NCBI GenBank assembly: GCA_020055645.1
Contig: CM034548.1
Span: 7,192,001-7,256,000, forward strand
Length of the DNA stretch: 64,000 bases
Reading direction: 5' to 3'
Origin: Tomocerus qinae
Lineage: Eukaryota; Arthropoda; Collembola; Entomobryomorpha; Tomoceridae
Shown here piece by piece: positions 46,642 through 59,948 of this stretch (its first letter is position 1; each line of letters begins with the position of its first letter). The notes under the pieces were generated by a model that ran no database searches, was not told where the DNA came from, and worked only from the letters and a program-made list of their open reading frames with translations. The position numbers were made by a program, and so were the translations under genes.

Positions 46642-47536
46642 TTACTTCCAAACCATAAATAGGAGAAAGTAATAAACTATCAAAATGAAAATTGTTATAG
46701 ACCAGGAAAAAGTAGCTAATTTTTTTCCAAATAAACCGTCTTCATTGTTTAAACGATCAGAATAACCACTCAATCGAGACCAATCTCTTGTCTTGCTGTT
46801 TCTAATAGCTGCCTTCAAGGTAGGAAAAGTGTCCATTTCCAAGTATTCTGATTCTACCTCATTTTTCACCTGAAATAAGCGTAAATTTGTAAACAGTTAT
46901 TTAATCAGTATTATGTGCATTAATCGGACACATTAAAAGGCACCCCCTGCGACTCAGCAACACCCCTACTCCCCGTACAGGATACTAGAAAAGATAGTTG
47001 GTTTCATTGGGTTGCTTTTTAAACTACCCTACACGGGGGGTACGGTGCACCGCACCACCGCGGTGGTGTCTTTTAGTGTGACCACGCATTAATTTCGGGA
47101 TGAAGAATGAAGATAATGTAATACAATTCTCAATTCAAAGCACAACGACGCTATTATAGTTAGATTAAATAAATAACACTAACACTATAAACCGAAGACA
47201 CAAGACGCCAAATTGAAAATCACTTTATTTATTCATATACCTTTCATTATATTTGTTGGCCAAAAACCTAATAATATATTGGAATGAATGAATAAGGTAA
47301 ACAGATAAACAATATTAGATATAAGATTAGGAGTCTTAAAAAAGGAGACACTCGAGTGGCCATTAGATTTCATTTAATAATGAAATATTTGAAACCTGCT
47401 ATATTTGAGTTGCAACGATTAATTATCTTTGTGCACGAACAAATTCGGTTTGTTTCATCAGTGGTTTGACACTTACTCTATTAGAGATTCCATGTTTAGA
47501 ATTCAAAATTTCTGCCATGTCGATATTCGTATCCAT
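46642..47536 (-). CDS. small protein with C-terminal membrane anchor, two coding exons, family unknown
   Basis: Exon 1 runs from ATG at 47536 down to 47477 (20 codons, ending AGA|GTAAGT). Exon 2 runs from 46869 to 46642 (75 codons plus stop), preceded by TTACGCTTATTTCAG. Both ends are in phase 0, giving 95 residues. A further 3' splice site (GTTTTAG before 47544) stands eight bases upstream of the ATG, so a non-coding first exon is likely. The N-terminal two thirds are charged (KNEVESEYLEMDTF, SKTRDWSRLSGYSDRL); the last 22 residues are hydrophobic (SITIFILIVYYFLLFMVW) and end in Lys. This is the layout of a tail-anchored protein of ER or mitochondrial membranes. I do not recognise a family; SNAREs of the BET1 kind are similar in size, but the motifs do not fit. 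The 607-bp intron contains the hAT-like insertion 46925-47085. Confidence 0.6.
46917..47093. mobile_element. hAT-like MITE with 8-bp duplication, inside an intron
   Basis: GCATTAAT flanks the insert exactly (46917-46924 and 47086-47093). The 161-bp insert begins CGGACACATTAAAAGGCACC and its inverse right end reads GTGGTCACACTAAAAGACACC, so the ends are imperfect inverted repeats with small gaps. The interior is GC-rich and contains the palindrome CACCACCGCGGTGGTG. There is no coding capacity. Confidence 0.65.
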
Positions 47537-47599
47537 TACAGTCCCTAAAACAATTATTTAAATAAGTTAGGACTATGGTTTAATTTACCCATTTCAAAC

Positions 47600-48576
47600 A
47601 TAGTTTTGACGGTATTCGGAGATTTCGTCAATAAAATTTCGACAATTGACAATGGTGATTCCGACAATAGGTAAAAGGTGATTCCGATAATGTTAAAGGA
47701 GATTTCGATAATGTCAATGGGGAATTCGACAATGAATACGAATATACTAATATTGTACTCTGTAATTCTGTGATGTTGTCTGTAGTGTATTATTTGCTAC
47801 TTGATAAGACGTTTCTTCAAACATAGAAGTGTGGCAGCCTATGTAGAGAAGTTATAATTGATTTTGAAATGGGAGTTAAAAACGCTTTGAATTTTGTTTT
47901 ACCAAGCACTCAGATATATGGTTGTATTTTTCATTTAGGTCAGCGTTTTTATCGTAAAATACAAGAGTTAGGTCTGCAAAAACAATATATTGACCCAAAC
48001 ACATGTATTAGCTTGAATGTCAGGTCCATGATAGCATTAGCATTTGTACCACAGAATGAAATAATAGGATTCGTTTTTAGAACCCAGGACTACTTTCCCA
48101 TCAATTCTTACTCCATTCACTTAATATGTTGAAAATAATTGGATAGGCACTTGGACAAGTCAACCAACTTTCCCTCCAGATATGTGGAATTGCTACCAGC
48201 GAAGTTTATCAGGGATTCGGCCTACTACTAATAGCCAGGAGGGTGATGAGAATGCTGCAATATAAGTTATGGCCATTATGATTATCATAAATAGAATTAT
48301 AAAGGTATACTAAACAGACTACAGAATATTATCATTGACTACGAAATTTTAAAAGTAAGTACAACGCTAATACTGCTAATTGATGGTATGACATTTTGTG
48401 TGAATAAAAGAAACTTTTGATTTGTCGATATCTCCATTGTCATTGTCGAATAATTCTTTACCATTGTCGATATTAAACTTTTTCTTGTCGAAATCTCCTT
48501 TGTCAATTGTCGAAACTGTATTGACGAATTCTCCTACAACCGTTTTGACACCTATTTTGGTCGACGACAAAATTTC
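47600..48576 (+). mobile_element. Mutator-like (MULE) deletion derivative with repeat-filled inverted ends
   Basis: Left end (47610-47740) and right end (48417-48576) are inverted relatives: GGAGATTTCGTCAATA on the left against the inverse GGAGAATTCGTCAATA on the right, followed in both by TTTCGACAATTGACAA. Each end carries four or more variants of the motif GGAGATTTCGACAATG. Between them lies a broken transposase (47851-48265). Exact tips and the target duplication were not resolved. Total length is about 1 kb, so most of the transposase gene is missing. Confidence 0.8.
47851..48265 (+). pseudogene. MULE transposase fragment
   Basis: Frame 1 (47851-48132) reads VIIDFEMGVKNALNFVLP, then YGCIFHLGQRFYRKIQELGL and VRSMIALAFVP. 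This is the middle of the MULE transposase domain, with the Asp of the DFE motif and the C-x2-H pair typical of these enzymes. It ends at TGA 48130-48132. A second frame (48137-48265) continues the similarity with WIGTWTSQPTFPPDMWNCYQ and SLSGIRPTTNSQEG. Between the two there is a frame change, and both the N-terminal part with the first catalytic Asp and the C-terminal part are gone. The fragment is non-functional. Confidence 0.85.
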
Positions 48577-51500
48577 TCCATAATTTTTTTATTTTCCACT
48601 CAGAAATCATCATCTTTATCACATAGTTTACCACATAAGAGATTCCCATTTTTATTTCCCAATGGAAATCATTCATGGTTGTAAAATCAGATTATTATGG
48701 CAAATATATTAAAACATGGCATGCATGTACAAAATTAGTAACTATGCCCGTTCATGAACCTTGCCTCAAGTTCTGAAGGCTCCTCAAGACGTCCAAATGA
48801 CATGGTAATTGGCGTATTGAAGACTTCTTATTATGAATATAAGACGACAATCATAATAGTGGCATTAAAATTGATAAGTATATAAACATCAAATAATATA
48901 AAATTACCTTGTGGCTTCTGGACCGAGTTTACTTTGCTAAATTATGAGCTGGTTAGAATCTTAAATTGCTAGGTATCTTTTCAGGAGTAATAGTGAGAGG
49001 CTAAGGAGACAGATACTACTACTATAGTACGTAATCGCACTCATGACACTACTGGAAAGAATTGTTCTTACTCATCCAAGTATAGTATAATCATGTTATT
49101 CAATCTGTCACATCCCACGTCGTTTATGGTTTTAACGCTTAGCCAATAAAATGGATAATAAATATAGAGGTATTAGATAACATTTGTAGAGTACTTACTA
49201 GAAATGCTATTAAAAAGCGATGACCTCGATTTAATTAGATCACACAGTATCAAAGCATATAAGACAAACCTCTGAGACACATAGTTATTTCAAACTTCAT
49301 TCGTGTGTTTCATTGTATTCTAAAACGTACAACTATGATAAGAAATGACGATCGAATTTCATGATAACAATTCTTAAAATTCAAAAAATGATTCACTATT
49401 AATCAACAGAAAATATGCATTAAACATATATATGTCTCTATAGGAATTAATATCTTGCACAGTAAAACTAATGGAGTGGCTTGTTATCACATTCACTAAT
49501 TAAACAGCTTTTAAGTTCTTTGTTCTCACATCTAAAAGCTGCAAATTAAGCTATAGCTTTTAAGTCGTAATACTGACACTTCTGCAACTGTAATAATTGA
49601 GTTTCGTACCTAAAACTTATCCATAAGCATTCAATCACATATGAACCAGCCAGATAACTAGGAGATTTTAATAAGGATCACAGTACATTTTAAACTTGAA
49701 TTTGATGATAGAGTCAGTTACTTTTTAAGTTCAATTATTTCATTTTGGCTTGCAAATTTAAAGATAAAAACGATTTTTAAAAAGTGAAACGTATCTTGGT
49801 GGCTTACAGCATTTTTTCACACATTGACATAAAAACATAATCTTCTCTGTCAAAGGGTCAAAGCTTTGACTTATAAGGGCAACGACTGTACTACTAGTGG
49901 AACTAATATATTACCTTCAATTGGGTTAGGTCCCTCGAAAGCGAAATTGAAACCTGTACTAGGTTTGGAGGCAACGGAGATAATAGATTAGGTAAGACTA
50001 TATGTTTGCAATCAAAATTAGATAGATACCTTGGAACATCTCTGCTAAGCTGAAAATCAACTAATGCCCACAATCTCTTCCTGCTTACCTGACCCGTGGA
50101 GTGGAGATCAGTTAGGATTGGTGCAGGCAGAACAATAAAATGGGCTCTTAAACGGCCTTAGAAAGTTAATAATTGGTAATACCTGGCAAGTGTTGAGGGG
50201 AGATGGCGCACGGTTATTACTGGGCTCAGTAAAAACTGATTAAAAATTAGATTTTGGCTACCTAGTCTTAGATATGGGTAGACCCCCCAATTTGTTAATC
50301 AATTGTCTACGTAGGAAAAGTATACTTTGAGGACTCTGTGGTATTTACGCATGAACAACCGTAAGATGCGAATCTGGAAGACATTTGCGTTTAGAGTTGG
50401 CTGAGCATAAATTGGTGTAAAATTTACCATCCATTTTTACCAGCTTTCACAAGTTTTATCATTATCATCATACCTTGCATATATTTCCTGAAAATGTTAT
50501 TGTTTGGAGCTCTCTGTAACGAACGGCGATGCTAAATGACAAAAAATGAGAATTATTCGAATTATTTAAATTGGTAAATGAGTAGAGAAAACATATTGCT
50601 ATCAGAAGGCATGATTACAAAATGCCGATCTCATCATCAAGAATGCTAATGTAGTCAAACAAGAAGATTTTCTACGCTCTGTACTTCTCAGCTTACGTGC
50701 GTACATATTTACAATTCAAGGCAAACTTCCAGTTTATGTAATAAAAATCAACACGCGGGTAGGAGGAGGCAATTAATTGATGATGGACGGACGAGTAAAT
50801 TAGAATACCTGACTTCATTCTCCTCGGCTATCTGTTAACTGCTCACTATCTATTTTGTTTCAAGTTTTATTTGTCCGACTTCATGCATTTTGAATGCAAA
50901 TTCTGAAACTAGAGCAGAAGAAAAACAAAATCTTCTTTCATAAATTAAATAAAAATGTATTTATTAAAGACCTTAACAGCCATAGTACCAGCCTCCCATA
51001 CTATCACAGGTACTTCCACTTTGTTATCAATACAACACAAAGTTGCTTACCTACTATAAAAAATTTACAACCATACAAGCCAAGTAACTAACTACCTCTT
51101 CGATTTTACAGATATAAGTAGTTCTATATTATCCATTTGCATGAATTTATGCAGCATTGGAGAGACAAATGGATTATTTCCGAAACAAAAACGACGCACT
51201 TAGCTTATAAATAGCTTCTAATCGGTTGCTATATTTCTTAACCATCTTAATCACAACCTAATATATTATTTGTAAGTAGGTATAGGTGGACTAATAATTA
51301 GGAGGCTACAACAGTTAGAGCATAAAGGTTATGCAACTGCAATAATTTTGTATTCTAATACTGTTGCGGCTCTGAACAGAGGCAGGGACCGCAATATATT
51401 TATCATCTCTCAATATTAATTTAGACTAGTAGTAATAAATTTTAATGTGAGCATCAAACCATTAAGATTTATTCCATTACTAATGATAGTAATATCACAT

Positions 51501-54500
51501 AATTCCAATCCCCTGCTTGTTAAAAGCAACAATGAACAGAAAATGATTAGGGTGTAAGCGTAACAATAGATACAATATTATGTACTATACAGGGTACTGC
51601 TACACACAACATACTGACTGACACCCGTGAATAATTTCATACTTTTACTAGCTAGCTACTACTAGGATACCAATGCAAACAACCATCACATCTGGAAATT
51701 AAGGTAGGGATTGCTATGTTATAATAGTGACTAAATCAGACATCAGATGTGATATCCAATTTGCGAAGTATACTTAAATGCGATCACAATTTTTTTCTGC
51801 TATAGTAAGAGAGCTAAATCGACTGTAAGCTCCTGGAATTGTCAATTTTAGCTTACAAGAACTGTTTTATACTTTCTATATCACTCTTGTTCTGGTTCCT
51901 TTCGTCAAATGTATTACATAGCAACGATGGCTAAATTTAAAAGTTTTCGTGATTTTAAATAAAAATTAGAAAGTATTTACAGAAGCAGTAAAGTCATTGG
52001 TAAAAATATATAATATTACGTATGTTAAAGCAACTAGAGTTCTTGTTTAGTGCTTAAAATGCTACAATACTAATAGGTACATAAATATTTAAATACTTTT
52101 GTCATTTCTTGTTAGTGCAAGATTTCTTTTTGTAAATTCGTCTTCAGCATTACAGAATATTTATCAAAATCTTCATATACTCGATTAGCATGTCGTTTCT
52201 GTTTTGATACAGTGAGACAATTAATTTTCTATGGCACCTTGTGGAAAACCAAGTTTTAAGAATGCAAAGATAAATGGTAAGAGTGGATGAATAGTCATTA
52301 GTCATTGTACATTACATTTCAATGTTCTTCTGTATAATCACTTTATGCTATGATTATAATATTTTTACCACTCAATTGGACAAGGTTGAGTCTCATCCTC
52401 ATCGTCAGTCATCGAGCTGGTTGGCCTTAATATTTCTGACACAAAGCAATAATATATAAATGTGTATCACCCATGCATGATATAGACAAAGACGGCTCAA
52501 CAATACCTACGTGTACAATAGTCTTACATTCCAGTTATGCAATGTATTGTTTGTTGTAGGTAGAGCAGAATCTACAACTCCACTACTAATCGAACAAGTG
52601 TGCAGTAGTGATGCAGTGATCACATCAACAATTAAGATGCACAATGAATACTGACGAGTAGCTAGGTGCTCAATCAGAAAAAATCCGACAAATAAGTTAT
52701 ACAGTCTCAAGTGCTATGTAGAATTTTAGCAAATTAGCTTTATCTAAAATAATAAGCCAGGTATTCAGGTACATCTCACACGTTCTTATCTTGGGTATCT
52801 TGCAACTGTCTGAAGCAACAGTTATAAGTATAGTTGTTATTTACATTCATACGACAATAATATTATGTATAGAGCTGCTGAGTTGGTTAATTCAAGTCAA
52901 AGGTCGACTAGACTCCAGCAGTTCAATTCACTTCACTAGCTCACTCATTGTCAGTTTTCTCAAACAATTATCTGTACATTTTACATGTAGATGCTATCGT
53001 TTATTTGAGTGGATAGGCTGCTCCACTCTGTTCCATGTTTACATCTTGCTTCAAGTCAAAAGGTTCTTAGTTGGAAATCGCAATTAATTCCGACATGCAT
53101 AAATCTTTCAGTTTCAATTGTAATCTCCAATGGGGAGGCTTCGGCTTCTAGCAGAGCCAGAGCAGTTAGTTACAACTACGGCATTAAACTTGGAAAATTA
53201 ATTATTTTGTGCAGAGTGTTATTCATTTTGAATGCACATCCAAAGCAGGAGGCATTAGTTGCTAGCTACACAATACAATTCCCTGGTCAGGCGTTACAAT
53301 TGTGTGTTTCATTAGACTAATATTGCTTATTGGTCTATATAAATGGAAATTAATAATACTATAAAATGTTGCTACCTACAGAAGTAGCTCTGAAAGTTTG
53401 AAAAAGACCGTAATAGTTTAGACATATTTACAATCCAAGTGGGAAATGATGAAGCACTGCAGCAAAGGGCAAAACTGACACTGGTGTAGGCATGTATTAA
53501 TAAGTCATAAGTAAGTATAGGTAATAGTTCATCATGGATGCCAAGATAATATTAATATGCTAATAGAATAATCTCTATAAATAAGAGGTTGTCATGTTGT
53601 ACACCTGAGATAATATGCCATACTTCCTATTCACACAGTTAATTAATTCTCGTATGAGTCCAGTGAGGTGAGGAATCTCGCTGAACTGATCTAACTTGTT
53701 CCTACTATACGGAGCTTAAAAGGAATAATTAGAAAATGGCCGTGACATAAAGCATGGAGAGGCTGTAAGTTTACTGAGGCGTGACACTCAAATGATAATA
53801 AGTTAGCTAAAATCATTTAATTAATTTATCAGGCACACTCAAATCGAATACGGAGGTATTCTGGAGTTGTTGGCTGGCGAATTTTCCGCAGTTTCTCTGG
53901 ATGACTTATAGATTTTAGCTAATTGATTGTTTCTTGTGTGGTCCGTTCTGTTCTCCTCGTTTACTTTGACTGGTAATAAATAGCTAAATGATAATGCCCC
54001 TCTGATGGGCATATGTGTTAAAAGCCAGTTTTCAATTGTTCTCCCAACAATAAGACTAGCCGGTTGGTGTGTCTAAAAGCACTATAAATATCTGATAACG
54101 ATAACATACTATATCTACCAACTACGACAGAGAAACTCCTTATATTTAGCAAACGTTTCTATCTACAGAGCTACCTACACTTAACAACCAGTAATTTATT
54201 ATTCTGGGACTTAAAAATGTTCGAGACCTGTATTCTACGTATTAATTCGGTTACTACCGTAATTACCAGAATGCTACTACCACAGACTACAGATATAGCG
54301 CATGAACAAATTTATTCTCTCCGAAAGTAATAAAGTAACTAAACCAAAGGTAACTACAAATAGCAACAACCTGAGGCAATTTGCAACTATTAATTATGTA
54401 TTAGCCAATTTCATTAATCTCGATTTGTATAAAAATTATGAAACAACTAAACAAAATAAGTAATCCCAGGTAAGTGAGGTAAAATTTTATTTTTAAGGAA

Positions 54501-57500
54501 ATTGCAGAACTCGTCGGTATTGCATTACAACGAAAGAGTAATTGAATTATTTTGATTTTGGTGGTAGCCAATGGACGTAAGAGGTTATTTACGGATTTCA
54601 ACTTAGGTAAAATGATAAGAGACAAAGAGCGAAAGGTTGAAGTCATTAATTGTTTGGGTGGCATGAAAAAGGATAACCAAAGATTGGGTCTGCAGAGTGT
54701 TTTATGAAATAAGTGATTAAACCCATTATATATTATGTTGTGTTTATGAATGTTAAAAATGTTTAATTATGGAAAGGGTTATTAATAGTAAGTAATTAAA
54801 ACAGAGAAAATGTTGGCTGACTTAAATAATTATACACAGAATGCAATGTTGTACATTGTACAAAGTCTATAATAGTAACAATTAGGTATGTTAATTAATG
54901 CAGTGATTGTTTTAATTTTTAGGGATCAAATATCCCTACAAACGAAATCACGCCATAATAATATTTAGCACCACTTAAGTTAGATTAAAAGCGAATGGAC
55001 GGACGGCAGTGCAAGGATTTTGAAGGATGTTGAAATTCAAGAATATTAATTATTCGTACAAACATGACTGCATTGCATTGCAGATTGCACCTATTGTAAG
55101 GTGCTCTTCAGTTTGGATATAATATTTCTCCGTCATAACGTGTCTGGATCTATGACAGTCTATAATGTGTTGGTTTTGGGCTTGTCATCTTCCTGGCAGT
55201 TATGTGATGTTAAATTTTACTTTATGCTAAACAAACTTGAGAAAGGTTACTCTCTGTGCGTTTTATTGCACGAAATCGTCTGTTGATTGGCAGCGATCAG
55301 CGAGATCTTCTCTCACAACTCTACAAGGGACATGTTAAAAACGTAGCAGAACCTTTCCTACGAACGAACATGTGTGTATCTGTTTTGTCATGCGAAGATG
55401 ATAGTGATGGCATGACTGTCTGTCTCTCTCCATTGCATTCCCGTTCACGGCTCATCTTCAGACATCTCACAGTCGGTACAGACAGACAGGCTCACCGTCA
55501 CCTACCATCTCCAAGATTTGTAGGTAATGAGATGTAGTCATGTGTGCAGAACAAAATGCTGTGATAAAAGTGGAAATTGTAATAAGATCGATTTTGTTTA
55601 CGTGTGGAGTGTATACAAATCCATAGCAACATGCCTTCTCACTGAAAGTCTCACCGTACGTAGTTGTGAGAAAACAAGTGCTCTTTGGCATGCAAATGCT
55701 CATCTTCGAATTTAATTGTTATGCAGATGCACTGCATAAAATAATAAAGTAACTCGATACAATTCCAATCAACAAATATAATCGACTCAACGTAGCCACC
55801 AAGTTTCCCTGTTGAATACCAGACAATAAAAGAACTGTAGAAAATTGGCTGGCATATACGTATATAATATTATGCTCTATTCCATATTTGTAGGTTATAC
55901 GAACTTCTCGTTTCATCCATATTCACTACGGAATAGGTAGAAGATTCAAGGCTGAATCATTTGCATCAAAACTTGCTATTGATAATATTTATAAGATCAT
56001 CAAGCAATTCTTACAGTGAATTACTGATATACTTATTTGACGTGATGGATTATATTGAGTGGAGGATGACCCTGCCGCTTCCATTTATTAGTGCTTATCA
56101 TTATAATATGGCAAAAAGAGTTTTCGTTCTTTGTCTTCATCCTCTGACATATCGCATAACCATCTTTTTTAGCTTTGCCATTTTGCAATCACCAACATTT
56201 GCAATTACAATGCAATTTCCAATGCATTAACATATTCTTATGACTTCAACATTGCTAATTATGTCTAAATTTTAACATTTTATTCAAATCACTTGATAGA
56301 CTTCCAAATGGCAGAGACAAAGGTATGAGGTCGCGAAGCTACATTGCTTTAATAAATAAACAGATTCTGTCATTTTTAGTGTCCATTGTAGTACTAATCT
56401 GATCATTATTTCAACCTGTACACTTGACAAAATGAAGCCAACGCTGGTCATGAAGATGATTGAAAACTTTAACGCACAACCCTAAGATGCATTACAATAA
56501 ATAACATGACCAACTTTTACATTCCACAATTTATATTTGCAAAACTGATCTCGTTAATAAATGAAATAATTTAAATATGCTAATTTCGTAACAAAGATTC
56601 GAATATACTATGCACAAGGTGTCAATATATTGAATCGATACGTGCACACAATTCCATCGTATCTATCTAGATTTATATTTATTGAATGTTTCTTAGTTAT
56701 GGGCACATTGCCTACAAAGACATGCAAATTTCTAAGTATATTATAATATGTGGCGATTGCTGTGCAAAAGATGTTACGGAGCGTAATTGCATGGAGATGA
56801 TAAGCTTGCATCTTGCATCTAGTTATGTTAAATAAGACAACTCAGTCACAATCAGTAGCAATTTCAATGTCAGTCAGTTTCTTTCAGATACACTGAAGCA
56901 TTTTAGCATAAAGGTAGTCATGCCATGAGTGCCATCCATTTGAACGCTACGAGATAAAAGCGAAAACCAGTTGAAATTTGAGATAATAATAAAATATATA
57001 AAAGTCGAACGTTTTCGCTGAGGGAGCAGGGAACAGAGAAACGGCGACTTTGGTTGATCGATAAAAGTCTTAAAAAATGAGAAGCAATGCGATGTATTAA
57101 TATGTCTGTAGTCTGCAGTAATCACTACTCTATATATTATTCACCTAAGAAAAGGGTCACATAGTCACATAGAGCGAGAATAGCTATAATTTCTGAACTA
57201 GTTTGATTTTATAGCATTTAATGCAATCAAAAAACTTCTATTACTTCATTTCTCATGTAATGGAGCCGGTATAATGATCAAATAATGCGGGGGACAATAT
57301 ACCTTACACCTTATCTAAGTGTAGTGTAAGTTATCAAATTATCACTACTGCTCCAGTTGTCACAGCGTTGTAGCTTGGCTGAATGCGTTATTATAATTTA
57401 TTAGCACCAGACTCTTTTTGCGTATTGAGAATCCTAGCACCCCACAATTCTATTTTCCTAGACTAAATGAACAAGTACCTAAATTGGTACGCTTTGACAT

Positions 57501-59751
57501 ACTTACTTATAAAGAGTGGAATTATTCTACTATTGACGGGCTGGAGTGCAAATCAACAATAAAGGTCTACATACATACAGGCTATAAGTGATAAACCTTA
57601 GAGAGTATATCTTTAGATTTATAATGTGAAATGCAATGTTCACTGTTGCCAGAGAATGAAAAATCGTTAAAGATTTCCAGAACTGGTACATCAAGGATTA
57701 AGATGCTCTCATTATGCAGCTTTACTTATTGCCATCATTATAGGTATCATCACACGGGAACCGGACCTATAAACCTCATAACACTATATATATTAAGGTT
57801 CAGCTAGCCACAGACACAGTGCCGACTTTCCAGTTTGATCTGATGCCTCAAAAGTTGTCCAGTGACTTCTCCAAAATGTAAATACTACGCATATATAACT
57901 TAACTCTGAAAATAAAGTGTAGTTCAGAGACAAGAGACACTAACTAAGTCACCATTATCTGTGGCTCCATGTATTGCATATCATACACATAATAACATAG
58001 GGGCTTAATACTATAAGCATTGGGATATTACAAGATGCATATTTAATTGACTGTACTTTATCTTATAGACTTTCTCATTGTTTCTTGTACCTACAACTTT
58101 TTTTCTGACTTTCGCTATCTGGACGAAGACATACTGACATACAAGCAAATGGTTATATCTATTCGCTAAAAAGATTAAGTTGTGTGGCATACAATTTGAG
58201 GAAATCTCGAGTATTAGTGTATAGCATTCTACATATCGTACATGACTACTGACATTTCAAGCAGAGAGAAGGTAATAAATTAACAGTGGGATTTCATAAA
58301 TTATCTAGAAAACCTGATGAACATTTTTAACAGTTTATTTGATAAGAAAGATTCTTGTTTATGGAGAAATGTTAAATTAGTGGCTGATTATTGTTTGTTA
58401 TCATGTAGATACCTATATAAAGAGAATTTGTATATTCTTTTGACTAAATTAAGTATCAGGTATGAATTTTTTACAGGCCGTAATTATAGAGCCTTTGACA
58501 GCATCTCCGTGTTAAGTGATATTATAGCTGAATTTTTCTGAGGAAGATCCAATTACAGATTCACATAGCTACCGTGTTACTTGCTTTCTTTTATATTTTT
58601 ATGTTACAGAGGGTATCTGTCATTCATTTGCACACAGGATGCCTACACAAGAAATGCAAAATAAATAAATTAGGTACTTAACCTTAATATAAATTCAGAG
58701 CTCAAGCGTCCGCAGAAGAATAAATTCTGCAAATGTGACTTGCACTGAAAACTTCTGTCTACTCTAGTGAAAAAAATGCTACAAATCTCTGTCTTGCTAT
58801 AGTTTTGCAAATCTACGAGCTAGGAAGCCATGGGTTTTATGTAAATTTATGCAAATGAACGTTCATCCAAGTATTTGTTTTACCTGGTTTTACTTCGCAC
58901 ATCAAGATCTCTAAAAGATCTTAAAGGTAGCTGCATACTTGGCACTTCGCATCTGGCTTGGCTTGTGTGAGGTTATTGTATGAGTTACACATTTTATTTA
59001 TTCTCGGTTCCATCAAATCTTAATTGGTTAGGTAGACACTTTGTAAAAGGTAAAACTGGATACACTATTACCTTTTTTTAATTCTCACCACATGCACTAC
59101 AAAACTCGTGTAATTTGTTTATGCTTTGTGCCTTTTCAAAAAAAGGATTTATTTGTTACTGATCTTATTCTTTCTAAATTTCCAAATCTTATCAATTATT
59201 TAGGTTAGTTTAAAATACATGTCTAGAAATGAGATTCTTGAAAGTTTGTGTCTTGCATAGGGATTCAAGATATTATGTAAATGTTATTATTACCTAAGAT
59301 GAAGTATAGAACAGTCTAAACGTTCCTTTTTCTTTACCTGACTGAACTGGAAGAAAGTGGTTCCAAATTAATATCAATGAACAAATTCTACAAGTACTCC
59401 AACTACTTTGCCCATCAATTGAAAATTGTCATGCAACACAACAACACTTCATATTATACGATGGAAGTGGTTTCATCCCAATGTGCCAGCCAACTATATG
59501 TGCATACATTCTACTTCAGAATAGGTAACTATAGGGGTAGGTAGAATTTACACGCTACACAAGAACACTAAGAACTTACCATATTTATACCATAACCTTC
59601 TATTTATACTTATTTGTCAGTTTGAATATGCTTGCTAACTACATAGCAAATACAAGACCTAAATGCGTGTGCATTAAAATCAAGTTGATTGTGTTAGCAA
59701 AGTTGGCATTTCAGTTAAAAGGATGGATAAGAAATTAAACCCCCTATTTCA
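48577..59751. other. gene-poor AT-rich stretch
   Basis: No convincing gene. Frames at 52791-53320 and 55256-55537 look random. Some - strand segments have splice-like borders, for example 9 bases near 59318 between CTTTCTTCCAG and GTAAAGA, and 47 bases near 58890-58940 open in one frame. They are too short to call. Confidence 0.5.
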
Positions 59752-59791
59752 TGCAGAGATAATTGGATTGAATTAAAAATTAATCTCTGCA
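59752..59791. repeat. short inverted repeat
   Basis: TGCAGAGAT (59752-59760) faces ATCTCTGCA (59783-59791), with an AT-rich loop of 22 bases. Confidence 0.5.
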
Positions 59792-59886
59792 GGGGTTAAC
59801 TGAAGTACGTGCAAGCTTTCAAATTTATGCAATCATAACTTTATAATGTATAGTACTGAGAAATAATAACAAATTTCAGCGTTTAC

Positions 59887-59948
59887 CTGAAACCTTCAAC
59901 CTTAGCAAAGTCCTTAACCGTTAGCTCAATGTTAGAGTCAACACTTGG
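59887..59948 (-). other. possible internal coding exon, 62 nt
   Basis: Read on the - strand it is preceded by ATAATATTTGCAG and followed by GTAAAC after TTTCAG. Only one frame is open and it reads like protein (VDSNIELTVKDFAKVEGF). It starts in phase 0 and leaves two bases at its end. It may belong with 60952-60968 and 62991-63027 to one small-exon gene. No family is recognised. Confidence 0.4.
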
